DNA of 20,734 nucleotides from a virus: the IMG/VR virus record IMGVR_UViG_3300034198_009159, positions 1 through 20,734 of that record, one strand, 5' to 3'. The translations under genes were made by a program, and so were the position numbers. Shown in pieces: positions 13,796 to 20,075 of this stretch. Within the stretch, counting starts at the first letter, position 1, and each line of letters begins with the position of its first letter. Under the pieces are notes generated by a model. That model did not search any database. It was given only the letters and a program-made list of their open reading frames with translations, and was not told the DNA's origin.

Positions 13796-14508
13796 ACCCT
13801 TATCAGAAATTACTAAATAGAAAGAGAAAATGGTCGCCTGTTCAGACCACAGCCGGAAAGCTTGTTGAGGGTGCGGAAGAGACTATCTTTCGTGCTCTTG
13901 CTATTCGACATATGGAACTCCCTGTTGGCGAGTTTATCAAAGAAGCACTTAAAAATGAAGTTCCAGTATTATCAACAGATCTGCTCTTGTCTAATGTCAG
14001 GGACGAAGAGAACCACGACTTGGCTCTCGGTTACATTGCCAACGCGATTGGCACTGATCCTAAAGCTGAAGCGGAGTCCTTTAGACTTAGAGCTGCTTGG
14101 GAAGCGCATCCTGATCACACGATCCTCAAAGCGTTGGTGGCCGAGCGTGCAATTTTCTTCGTACTACTGCCTTTCTTTAGGTTTAATGGTGACGCTGGTA
14201 TCCGAACAGTAAGCGCAGATATTAGTCGAGATGAACAGGTTCACGTTGCTGCCAATAGCCTTGTTTGTAGTGAGTTGGGGCTTAGCATCTCTCCTTCTCT
14301 TGATAAACTCCGTAAGGCAACTATCCAGTGGGTGATGGAACCACTGAGTTCTAAATCAGAATCAAAATACTTAAACAAAAAATTTTGGCTGGATGCCAGT
14401 GATCGCTTGATGTATGAAGGGAGGGCTCCTGAACTTTCTGATACCAAGAGAGCACGGATGCCTGCCTTCTTTGAACACGCAAATCCCAACCTCCCACAAT
14501 ATGCCTAA
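13792..14508 (+). CDS. nrdB: Ribonucleotide reductase beta (metal cofactor) subunit
   Basis: Generates the oxidant that starts catalysis in the alpha subunit. The 238-residue, helix-rich protein has two ExxH metal-binding motifs in the ferritin-like arrangement: Glu72-x-x-His75 (RDEENHDLAL) and Glu148-x-x-His151 (SRDEQVHVAAN), with Glu118 (LVAERAIFF) as a further ligand; the first carboxylate is probably near Glu26-Glu30. The residue four after His75, where E. coli has its radical Tyr122, is Leu79, so a tyrosyl radical of the classical type is not expected. I chose ATG 13792 (MNPYQKLL), which overlaps the alpha-subunit stop. It is much shorter than E. coli NrdB (375). Confidence 0.85.
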   Translation: MNPYQKLLNRKRKWSPVQTTAGKLVEGAEETIFRALAIRHMELPVGEFIKEALKNEVPVLSTDLLLSNVRDEENHDLALGYIANAIGTDPKAEAESFRLRAAWEAHPDHTILKALVAERAIFFVLLPFFRFNGDAGIRTVSADISRDEQVHVAANSLVCSELGLSISPSLDKLRKATIQWVMEPLSSKSESKYLNKKFWLDASDRLMYEGRAPELSDTKRARMPAFFEHANPNLPQYA

Positions 14509-14686
14509 TACAGAAGTAAGCCTGTTGGAGGTTAAGGGTATGCAGATGGCTGCTCTTCTAGAGCGGTTAGAGGATGATTTCCCACCACTAAATCCTCACC
14601 CTGAAAATACTCACGCACAGATTATGTACCGAGCGGGACAGAGGAGTGTAGTTGAGTACATTAAACATCACATGGATGAAGACTAA
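14501..14686 (+). CDS. Small hypothetical protein (61 aa)
   Basis: The frame MPNTEVSLLEVKGMQMAALL... overlaps the reductase beta-subunit stop by 8 nt and ends with TAA sharing a base with the next ATG. The sequence is acidic and helical (LLERLEDDFPPLNPHPE) with a C-terminal GQRSVVEYIKHHMDED. I recall similar proteins just upstream of the portal in cyanopodoviruses; no function is known. Its position at the junction of nucleotide metabolism and morphogenesis does not settle its role. Confidence 0.65.
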   Translation: MPNTEVSLLEVKGMQMAALLERLEDDFPPLNPHPENTHAQIMYRAGQRSVVEYIKHHMDED

Positions 14687-14946
14687 TGTGTTTAGGCGGA
14701 TCATCATCACCACCACCAGCTCCTCCACCACCACTACCGATGCCACCGAGCCCTAAAGCTCCACCACCACCAAGGCCACCACTTGCACCTCCTCAAGCAT
14801 TGGGAAATCCAGATCAGTCAATAGGAATTAAGACTAAAAAATCAAAGGCAGATACTGCTGGTACTGTTGGCCAAGGAACAAATCAACTTAAGATTCCCCT
14901 GAATTTAGGGAATCGCAACCCTAGTTCAGGTATTAACATCGGATGA
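14686..14946 (+). CDS. Proline-rich small virion-type protein (T7 gp6.7/gp7.3-like position)
   Basis: The 86-residue product begins MCLGGSSSPPPAPPPPLPMP, continues as an almost pure Pro/Ala/Ser segment to about residue 42, and ends with a basic linker and NQLKIPLNLGNRNPSSGINI. The MC-start and the terminal SSGINI resemble the small T7 virion proteins gp6.7 and gp7.3, which lie immediately before the portal gene as this one does; T7 gp7.3 ends in a similar GGGINI. This suggests a virion component needed for assembly or adsorption, but homology in low-complexity sequence is weak. It is coupled by TAATG to the gene before and ATGA to the portal. Confidence 0.65.
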   Translation: MCLGGSSSPPPAPPPPLPMPPSPKAPPPPRPPLAPPQALGNPDQSIGIKTKKSKADTAGTVGQGTNQLKIPLNLGNRNPSSGINIG

Positions 14947-16550
14947 CAGCTAAGGACAGGTACAACTATCTTAGCTCAACCAGGAATCAGTTCTTAGATA
15001 CGGCAGTCGAGTGCTCAAGGCTCACCCTTCCGTACCTTATTGATCAAGACGTTCTACAGTCCTCAAGTAAGATTCTCCCATCACCATGGCAGAGTATTGG
15101 AGCTAAGGCTGTTGTAACCCTGGCAGCTAAACTGATGTTGGCATTGCTGCCACCTCAGACTACATTTTTTAAATTACAGATTAGAGACGAAAAGCTTGGA
15201 ACTGATTTGCCTGCAGAGATTCGCAGCGAGTTAGATCTATCATTCTCCAAGCTAGAAAGGATGGTGATGGATTCGATTGCTGCTTCAAGCGATCGAGTAG
15301 TTGTCCATCAAGCAATCAAACACCTTGTTGTTGGAGGTAACGCTCTCATTCATATGGGAGATCATGGCCTCAAGCATTACCCGCTTAACCGTTACGTTGT
15401 AGAGCGTGATGGCAATGGTTCAGTTATTGAGATTGTCACAAAAGAACTGATCTGCCGTAAGCTGTTACCAGATGAATTCTTGAATGCTGATGAGAAGGTT
15501 AACCATGCAGGCGATACAGGAAAGAACTCTATCAATGATGACGTTGAAGTGTATACCCATGTAAGGTGTGATGGTAACAGATGGCTTTGGCACCAAGAGG
15601 CGTTCGATAAAATAATTCCTGGTACTGTAAGTAAAGCTCCTAAAGATGCTTCTCCATGGCTCGTACTTAGATGGAACACAGTAGATGGTGAAGACTATGG
15701 ACGAGGACGAGTAGAGGAGTTCATTGGGGATCTTCGTGCCCTTGAGGCACTCTCTCAGGCCCTCGTAGAAGGCTCTGCAGCGGCTGCCAAAGTCGTCTTC
15801 CTTGTCTCTCCCTCTAGTACCACCAAACCAGCCACCCTGGCCAACGCAGGAAACGGTGCGATCATCCAAGGTAGACCTGATGATGTGCAAGTTGTTCAGG
15901 TTGGTAAAACGGCAGACTTTAGAACTGCTGCTGAAATGGTGGCAAATTTAGAGAGACGAGTTTCCGATGCCTTCCTTGTTCTTACAGTCCGTCAAAGTGA
16001 ACGGACTACTGCTGAAGAAGTAAGGCTTACACAGCTTGAACTAGAGCAGCAACTTGGTGGATTGTTTTCACTACTCACAGTTGAGTTCTTGATTCCCTAT
16101 CTGAATCGAAAGCTGTTAGTGTTGCAACGAAACAAACAGATTCCATCTATTCCTAAAGATTTGGTGCGGCCTACTATTGTGGCTGGCATCAATGCACTTG
16201 GTCGGGGTCAAGATAGAGAATCTTTAACTGCATTCATCACAACAATCGCTCAGACCCTCGGACCTGAAGCACTGATGAAGTTCATCAATCCTGATGAGGC
16301 GATCAAACGTCTTGCTGCTGCACAAGGTATCGATGTTCTGAATCTTGTCAAGTCTGTTCAAGATCAGCAGGCTGAAGCTCAGCAAATGATGGCTCAGCAA
16401 CAGCAAATTGAACTTACAAAACAGGCTGGTCAATTTGCCCGTGCTCCAATGGCTGACCCAACTAAAAATCCACAAGCAATAGAACAGATAGCAAATGTCC
16501 TCGGAACTCAAACCAACGCGCCCTCAGAAGGTCAAGCTCCAGAAGCCTAA
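14943..16550 (+). CDS. Portal / head-tail connector protein (T7 gp8-like)
   Basis: Forms the dodecameric ring at the capsid vertex through which DNA is packaged and ejected. The 535-residue length nearly equals T7 gp8 (536). Visible family features: N-terminal RYNYLSSTRNQFLDTAVECS and LPSPWQSIGAKAVVTLAAKL, LMLALLPPQTTFFKL, HLVVGGNALIHMGDHGLKHYPLNRYVV, DYGRGRVEEFIGDLRALEAL, and a late DAFLVLTVRQSERTTAEEVR. The C-terminus is Gln/Ala-rich and probably flexible (QQAEAQQMMAQQQQIEL). It starts in an ATGA overlap with the proline-rich gene and its end overlaps the next gene by 56 nt. Confidence 0.95.
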   Translation: MTAKDRYNYLSSTRNQFLDTAVECSRLTLPYLIDQDVLQSSSKILPSPWQSIGAKAVVTLAAKLMLALLPPQTTFFKLQIRDEKLGTDLPAEIRSELDLSFSKLERMVMDSIAASSDRVVVHQAIKHLVVGGNALIHMGDHGLKHYPLNRYVVERDGNGSVIEIVTKELICRKLLPDEFLNADEKVNHAGDTGKNSINDDVEVYTHVRCDGNRWLWHQEAFDKIIPGTVSKAPKDASPWLVLRWNTVDGEDYGRGRVEEFIGDLRALEALSQALVEGSAAAAKVVFLVSPSSTTKPATLANAGNGAIIQGRPDDVQVVQVGKTADFRTAAEMVANLERRVSDAFLVLTVRQSERTTAEEVRLTQLELEQQLGGLFSLLTVEFLIPYLNRKLLVLQRNKQIPSIPKDLVRPTIVAGINALGRGQDRESLTAFITTIAQTLGPEALMKFINPDEAIKRLAAAQGIDVLNLVKSVQDQQAEAQQMMAQQQQIELTKQAGQFARAPMADPTKNPQAIEQIANVLGTQTNAPSEGQAPEA

Positions 16551-16740
16551 GGCCACGGAGGTATCCCTTCCAGAAGGGTTAGAAGAATCTGAAATTGCAA
16601 AACCAACATCATTCGACACCAACAAATATGCGCCTAAGCCACGTATTGGCCGCCCCACCTTAGGCTCTGATGGTCGAGTTACAAAAGTAGGACTGGGCGG
16701 TTTGACGACAACTACAATTTATGGCAACCCTGACGTATGA
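16495..16740 (+). CDS. Hypothetical protein between portal and scaffold (81 aa)
   Basis: The frame starting MSSELKPTRPQKVKLQKPKA has a basic N-terminal third, an acidic middle (PEGLEESEIAKP) and a C-terminal Gly-rich part (IGRPTLGSDGRVTKVGLGGL). It has the look of a disordered virion-associated or assembly peptide. T7 has no gene at this place. It overlaps the portal by 56 nt and the scaffold by 20 nt, which supports translation from this frame, but the start is uncertain and there is no clear Shine-Dalgarno. Function unknown. Confidence 0.6.
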   Translation: MSSELKPTRPQKVKLQKPKATEVSLPEGLEESEIAKPTSFDTNKYAPKPRIGRPTLGSDGRVTKVGLGGLTTTTIYGNPDV

Positions 16741-17509
16741 TCCCAGCAACGATCCTCAAATGCTTGAAGCTGATGAGGCTCGTGATGCTGAAAGTTATGA
16801 AATTGGAGAGCGTCTTGAACAAGAGCAGCAAGACCTTCTTGCCGGGAAGTTTAAAGACGCTGCAGAGTTAGAAAAAGCTTATATTGAACTTCAACGTAAG
16901 TTAGGCTCTAGAGAAGTAGAAAGTGAAAGTAGCTCTGAATCAGAGGAAGAGCCTGAAGAAGAGCAGCCACAAGAAGAGGAAGATAACACTGTTGCTCTTC
17001 TGACTGAAGCCTCAGATGAATATGCAAAAAATGGTAAGCTCTCTGACGAGACTCTAGAAGCCTTTGGCAAGATGTCCTCTCAGGAGCTTGTCGAAGCGTA
17101 CATGCGTTTTCAATCAACTCAACAGAGAAGTGCTCCAAGTCAGCAATTGAGTGATTCACAAATCAATCAAATTAAGAATGCAGTGGGTGGAGAAGCAGCT
17201 TACGAGCAGCTTGTTGGTTGGGCTGCAGAAAACTTTTCCCCACAAGAGATTGAAGCTTTTGACTCTGTAGTTGATTCGGGTAATATTAATACAATTAATC
17301 TAGCTCTACAGGCGCTCTATTATCGATACACTGATGCTATGGGTTTTGAAGGTACAACTATACAAGGTAAACCAGCTAAATCACAGGCCGATGTATTCCG
17401 TAGCCAAGCAGAAGTTGTCAGAGCGATGAGTGATCCTCGCTATGAAAATGACCCTGCCTACCGGCAAGATGTGTTCGACAAACTTGAACGATCTGAGTTG
17501 AGCTTCTGA
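16721..17509 (+). CDS. Capsid assembly scaffolding protein (T7 gp9-like)
   Basis: Directs procapsid assembly and leaves before maturation. The 262-residue protein is acidic with a strongly Glu/Ser-rich stretch (about residues 65-90, ESSSESEEEPEEEQPQEEE), a helical centre (LTEASDEYAKNGKLS, ETLEAFGKMSSQELVEAYMR) and a C-terminal helical segment ending PAYRQDVFDKLERSELSF, where T7-type scaffolds contact the capsid protein. The EFxDxAELEKAYIELQRKLG-like region near residue 45 is typical of the family. It follows the portal but, unlike in T7, is not followed directly by the capsid gene. Its TGA at 17507 ends the overlapping gene chain. Confidence 0.9.
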   Translation: MATLTYDPSNDPQMLEADEARDAESYEIGERLEQEQQDLLAGKFKDAAELEKAYIELQRKLGSREVESESSSESEEEPEEEQPQEEEDNTVALLTEASDEYAKNGKLSDETLEAFGKMSSQELVEAYMRFQSTQQRSAPSQQLSDSQINQIKNAVGGEAAYEQLVGWAAENFSPQEIEAFDSVVDSGNINTINLALQALYYRYTDAMGFEGTTIQGKPAKSQADVFRSQAEVVRAMSDPRYENDPAYRQDVFDKLERSELSF

Positions 17510-17512
17510 TTG

Positions 17513-17532
17513 GTTAGTTTTATTTAGCTAAT
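17513..17532 (+). promoter_or_regulatory. Weak hairpin in the scaffold/structural-protein gap
   Basis: GTTAG at 17513-17517 and CTAAT at 17528-17532 can pair (four Watson-Crick pairs plus one G-T) around a 10-nt loop, followed by TTTT. It could be a weak terminator for the upstream block or a leader structure for the next gene. The stem is short and AT-rich. Confidence 0.25.
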
Positions 17533-17552
17533 TTTAAACAACATAATCAGTA

Positions 17553-19112
17553 ATGACAAACTCATACCAGCCAGGAAGACCCAATAGCTTTACTGGCACT
17601 TCTCAGACGTTTGCCCCTGTAAGGCAGTCTGACCCCATCCAACTTTTGGATGAGAATGTTGATGTTTTTGGTCGCCTTAAGGTAACACGACATCAGAATA
17701 TTTACGAAGCTGACTTTGAATACGGTCTTCAACCTCTTCGTTGGGAGAACTTTACGTCAGGTTCTGCAACTATCACCCACCTTCCTGGTCAGGGTGGTGT
17801 GCGACTTAGGCTGACTACAACGAGTGGTGATGTAGCAATCCGACAATCACGGCCTTATCACCGCTATCAGCCTGGTAAATCTATGTTCTTGTCTAGTGCT
17901 GTTCAGTTTGGAACTGCACTTGCTAACCAATATAATCGTGTTGGTTTCTTTGATGACGGTAATGGAGCGTTCTTTGAACAAGATGGAGCTGCTGTAAGTG
18001 CTACCAATCCGTTTGGTATGCAGGTGGTAATTCGCTCTGATGCCTCTGGAGTCCCAACTGATACTAAGGTTCCCTTGTCCCAGTTTAATGGAGACACTAG
18101 GAAGATCAGTACTATCAACTGGAACTTAATCCAAATGATCTGGATTGAGTATGCTTGGTACGGAGCAGGGTCTGTCCGCTTTGGTGTGACTATCCAAGGA
18201 CGTAATATTGTTCTCCATAACTTTGGTGCTGGTAACCGTCCTAATAACACGGCACCGTGGGCACGTACAGGTAACCTGCCTGTTAGGTACGAGCAGCGTA
18301 ACTATGGCACTACTGCTGCCATCAACGATATGTTCCATTATGGTGTCTCCGTAATGGTTGAAGGAGGTCAAGATGAACAACGGGGATTCACTTACTCCTA
18401 TGGTATGGCCCTCGGTACTCCTCGTAAGACTGTTCCACTGAGTACGACTCGCTCACCAATCCTGTCCATTCGTAATCGGGTAATGGGGACTAGTGAGTAC
18501 ACACAGGCTAGTGCTGCTATCGTTTCCGGTACCACTTCAAGTATCAATGTAAGCGGTACTCCCTGGGCTACTAACATATGGCGAGGACGTTGTGTTTATT
18601 TTCCCGATACCAATCAGGTTGCAAGAATTGTTTCAAATTCCACTAACCAACTTATCTTTGCTGATGTTGTAACTGGACTGCCCATCACTACTGCACCGAC
18701 TGCTGGACAGAGCTACACGATTGGACTTATTAACCGTGGTCAGATCCTGCCGTTACGTCTTCTCCTATCCTCCTCAGCTCTTGCACAGATTGAAGTCATT
18801 GCTTCTTCTACTTCTAGTCCGATTGTACTGACAGGTAGTTCGTTTGCTGCTGTTAGTACCTTAGGATCTCCTGGTAGCTTTGCTGAACGTGACGTTTCTG
18901 CTACCTCTTTAAGTGGTGGTGAAGTTGTGATGAGATTTACCACTCCTGCTGGTGGTAGTGGCCTTCTGGATTTGGATCTTTCAAACCTGTTTGCCCTTTA
19001 CAACAATGTAAGGGGGAACGTGCCCGACGTTCTTACTATCGCGGCAACTACTACGTCAGCATCTGCTGCTGACATTGGGGCAGACATCATCTGCCAAGAA
19101 GCTATGTCCTGA
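17553..19112 (+). CDS. Conserved cyanophage structural protein of unknown function (519 aa)
   Basis: A beta-rich protein with a Thr/Ser/Gly-rich composition typical of virion surface proteins. Recognisable blocks include VFGRLKVTRHQNIYEADFEY, LQPLRWENF, DVAIRQSRPYHRYQPGKSMF, QYNRVGFFDDGNGAFFEQD, WIEYAWYGAGSVRFGV and PWARTGNLPVRYEQRN. I recall these same blocks in proteins of many cyanophages, including myoviruses, labelled structural protein. The C-terminal third (from about residue 330) is Ser/Thr/Ala-rich and more variable, like a decoration or fibre domain. It begins at ATG 17553 without a clear ribosome-binding site, in the first real intergenic gap after the morphogenesis operon. Role in head or tail cannot be told from sequence. 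Confidence 0.85.
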   Translation: MTNSYQPGRPNSFTGTSQTFAPVRQSDPIQLLDENVDVFGRLKVTRHQNIYEADFEYGLQPLRWENFTSGSATITHLPGQGGVRLRLTTTSGDVAIRQSRPYHRYQPGKSMFLSSAVQFGTALANQYNRVGFFDDGNGAFFEQDGAAVSATNPFGMQVVIRSDASGVPTDTKVPLSQFNGDTRKISTINWNLIQMIWIEYAWYGAGSVRFGVTIQGRNIVLHNFGAGNRPNNTAPWARTGNLPVRYEQRNYGTTAAINDMFHYGVSVMVEGGQDEQRGFTYSYGMALGTPRKTVPLSTTRSPILSIRNRVMGTSEYTQASAAIVSGTTSSINVSGTPWATNIWRGRCVYFPDTNQVARIVSNSTNQLIFADVVTGLPITTAPTAGQSYTIGLINRGQILPLRLLLSSSALAQIEVIASSTSSPIVLTGSSFAAVSTLGSPGSFAERDVSATSLSGGEVVMRFTTPAGGSGLLDLDLSNLFALYNNVRGNVPDVLTIAATTTSASAADIGADIICQEAMS

Positions 19113-19133
19113 TTAATTTATCCACCCATTAAT
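19112..19133 (+). promoter_or_regulatory. Hairpin directly before the hli start codon
   Basis: ATTAAT at 19112-19117 and ATTAAT at 19128-19133 can form a perfect 6-bp stem with a 10-nt loop that ends exactly at the ATG of hli. No linear Shine-Dalgarno is present in the gap. It may influence translation initiation; ATTAAT is self-complementary, so the repeat is also a direct repeat. Confidence 0.3.
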
Positions 19134-19247
19134 ATGACGAACAAAGAACGCGCTGAACTCATCAATGGTCGCCTTGCAATGCTCGGCGTGGTCGCTGCCA
19201 TTGGTGCTTATGTTACGACTGGTCAACTTATTCCTGGTATTTTCTGA
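19134..19247 (+). CDS. hli: High-light-inducible protein (Hli), 37 aa
   Basis: A photosynthesis-related auxiliary gene of cyanophages. The peptide MTNKERAELINGRLAMLGVV carries the chlorophyll-binding motif ExxNGRxAMxG (Glu8, Asn11, Arg13), followed by a single membrane helix (about residues 14-30) and a short end QLIPGIF. Hli proteins sit in the thylakoid membrane, bind chlorophyll and carotenoid, and help protect photosystem II during stress and infection. At 37 residues it is a minimal phage form, little more than the chlorophyll-binding helix. It lies between the structural protein gene and a tiny Gly/Lys-rich frame sharing one base with its stop (TGATG). In P-SSP7-type phages hli follows the capsid gene; here it precedes it. 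Confidence 0.93.
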   Translation: MTNKERAELINGRLAMLGVVAAIGAYVTTGQLIPGIF

Positions 19248-19300
19248 TGAAAGGCAAAGGCGGTAAAGGCGGTAAAGGCGGCGGCAAGAAAGGCTGCTGA
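19247..19300 (+). CDS. Tiny Gly/Lys-rich peptide (17 aa)
   Basis: A frame of 17 codons starts at the ATG of a TGATG junction with hli and encodes MKGKGGKGGKGGGKKGC. It has seven Gly... and Lys-dominated residues in a repeated KGG pattern and a terminal Cys, with a tandem GGCGGTAAA unit in the DNA. It ends six bases before a terminator stem. The exact overlap with hli argues it is translated as a coupled micro-gene; a chance frame is the alternative. No family recognised. Confidence 0.45.
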   Translation: MKGKGGKGGKGGGKKGC

Positions 19301-19306
19301 TTAAAT

Positions 19307-19344
19307 AGCCCTACTTCTGGCGAGTAGCTGTAGGGCTTTATTGT
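19307..19344 (+). terminator. Rho-independent terminator after hli block
   Basis: AGCCCTAC at 19307-19314 pairs perfectly with GTAGGGCT at 19330-19337 (8 bp, four G-C pairs, 15-nt loop), followed by TTATTGT. This is a good intrinsic terminator and closes the structural-protein/hli/micro-peptide unit. Confidence 0.8.
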
Positions 19345-19350
19345 GTTGAC

Positions 19351-19380
19351 GGAGATAAGAAAGTCCCTCGCTATCTTATC
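19351..19380 (+). promoter_or_regulatory. Leader hairpin adjoining the RlpA-like start codon
   Basis: GATAAGA at 19354-19360 and TCTTATC at 19374-19380 form a perfect 7-bp inverted repeat with a 13-nt loop ending exactly before ATG 19381. A Shine-Dalgarno-like GGAG (19351-19354) lies at the foot of the stem, 26 nt from the ATG in the linear RNA but adjacent once folded. TTGACG at 19346-19351 could be a -35 element, but no good -10 is correctly spaced. Confidence 0.4.
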
Positions 19381-19680
19381 ATGATTCCTATTCTAACTAC
19401 TCTGTCTGTTATTAGTTCTTGGTATGGTCCTGGTTTTCATGGACGATCAAGTGCTAATGGAGAACGATTTAATCAGTATCAACTTACAGCCGCGCATAAA
19501 TCTCTGCCATTTGGCACAAGACTTAAAGTCTGCTACAGAGGATGTGCTGTTGTTCGTGTGACAGATCGCGGACCATTCATTTCTGGTCGAGATCTAGATC
19601 TAAGTAAGGGAGCTGCTGATGCTATCGGTCTTACAAACTCTGGAGTTGGAAGGGTTAGTATTACCCGTCTGAGTAATTGA
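19381..19680 (+). CDS. RlpA-like double-psi beta-barrel protein (99 aa)
   Basis: Related to RlpA, a septal lytic transglycosylase that cleaves peptidoglycan lacking stem peptides. The family core is clear: SSWYGPGFHGRSSANGERF, LTAAHKSLPFGTRLKV, VVRVTDRGPFISGRDLDLS and AADAIGLTNSGVGRVSI. There is no SPOR domain, and the first dozen residues (MIPILTTLSVIS) are mildly hydrophobic but too short for a confident signal peptide. Cys residues in VCYRGCAVV form an extra close pair. In this phage it may help lysis or wall penetration, either as a lysin or as a virion enzyme; which one cannot be told. It lies between two terminators and is coupled to the next gene through TTGA. Confidence 0.88.
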   Translation: MIPILTTLSVISSWYGPGFHGRSSANGERFNQYQLTAAHKSLPFGTRLKVCYRGCAVVRVTDRGPFISGRDLDLSKGAADAIGLTNSGVGRVSITRLSN

Positions 19681-19907
19681 AACAACAAGACCAACAAGAA
19701 AAAACACCTAAAACTAAAAAGAAAAAAAATAGTTTATCTATTTCTCAATCAAATCCTAGTTTTGACCTGAATAACCCATATATTCCTGGGCGTCAAAACT
19801 ACCAAGGAATTCCGAACGCAACGCCGGAGATGCTTCGTCGCTTGCAGCAACGCAAGATGAATAATCCCGGTGGACAGCGATTACCTGTAATCGTTCGTCC
19901 TGTCTAA
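19677..19907 (+). CDS. Small basic hypothetical protein, TTG start (76 aa)
   Basis: The frame opens at TTG overlapping the RlpA-like stop (TTGA) and ends at TAA 19905-19907. The N-terminal 20 residues are Gln/Lys-rich, including a KTKKKKN stretch coded by a run of eight A bases, then comes SNPSFDLNNPYIPGRQNY and a C-terminal LRRLQQRKMNNPGGQRLPVI. It looks largely disordered and positively charged. No family is recognised. Since there is no ATG near the start, TTG is inferred from coupling; the run of A bases makes the frame sensitive to sequencing error or slippage. Confidence 0.6.
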   Translation: MKQQDQQEKTPKTKKKKNSLSISQSNPSFDLNNPYIPGRQNYQGIPNATPEMLRRLQQRKMNNPGGQRLPVIVRPV

Positions 19908-19914
19908 TTTGTTT

Positions 19915-19948
19915 AGGGGGCACCTCAGAGACGGACCCCCTTTTCTTT
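19915..19948 (+). terminator. Rho-independent terminator before the capsid gene
   Basis: AGGGGG at 19915-19920 pairs with CCCCCT at 19936-19941 (15-nt loop), followed by TTTTCTTT. Strong GC stem plus T-run: a good intrinsic terminator separating the accessory block from the capsid transcription unit. Confidence 0.75.
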
Positions 19949-19952
19949 GACT

Positions 19953-19963
19953 ATTGGCCCGTA
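19953..19963 (+). promoter_or_regulatory. Candidate phage RNA polymerase promoter ahead of the capsid gene
   Basis: ATTGGCCCGTA, just after the terminator, resembles the promoter described for the cyanopodovirus Syn5 polymerase (ATTGGGCACCCGTAA) but with an internal gap of several bases. A phage promoter is expected at this place, right after a terminator and before the most highly expressed gene. I saw no second copy in the window, so support is weak. Confidence 0.25.
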
Positions 19964-20011
19964 CGCGGATAACCTTTAGTCATGACGGTGGGAGAGACCA
20001 CACAAACTGGA

Positions 20012-20017
20012 TATAAT
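20012..20017 (+). promoter_or_regulatory. Consensus -10 box (TATAAT) upstream of the capsid gene
   Basis: A perfect TATAAT lies 58 nt before the capsid ATG. The best-placed -35 region is poor (TGGGAG at 17-nt spacing). It may be a host-type promoter giving capsid expression, or an AT-rich part of a phage promoter region. Confidence 0.3.
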
Positions 20018-20033
20018 TACGCGCAAAACTTTT

Positions 20034-20066
20034 CCAAGCTTGGAGAGAAGACTACCTTAATCTCTC
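20034..20066 (+). promoter_or_regulatory. Structured leader of the capsid gene
   Basis: CCAAGCTTGG at 20034-20043 is a perfect 10-base palindrome, and GAGAGA at 20043-20048 can pair with TCTCTC at 20061-20066 across a 12-nt loop. The only Shine-Dalgarno-like bases (GGAG, 20042-20045) lie partly in this stem and 30 nt from the ATG in linear RNA; folding would bring them to within about 10 nt. Confidence 0.4.
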
Positions 20067-20075
20067 TTTACTTAA

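Noticed and set aside
19718-19729. A-run in the 19677 gene as a programmed frameshift site
   Set aside because: A -1 shift at the run leads immediately to TAG, giving only a truncated peptide, and there is no downstream structure that I can see; left as a note on frame reliability.
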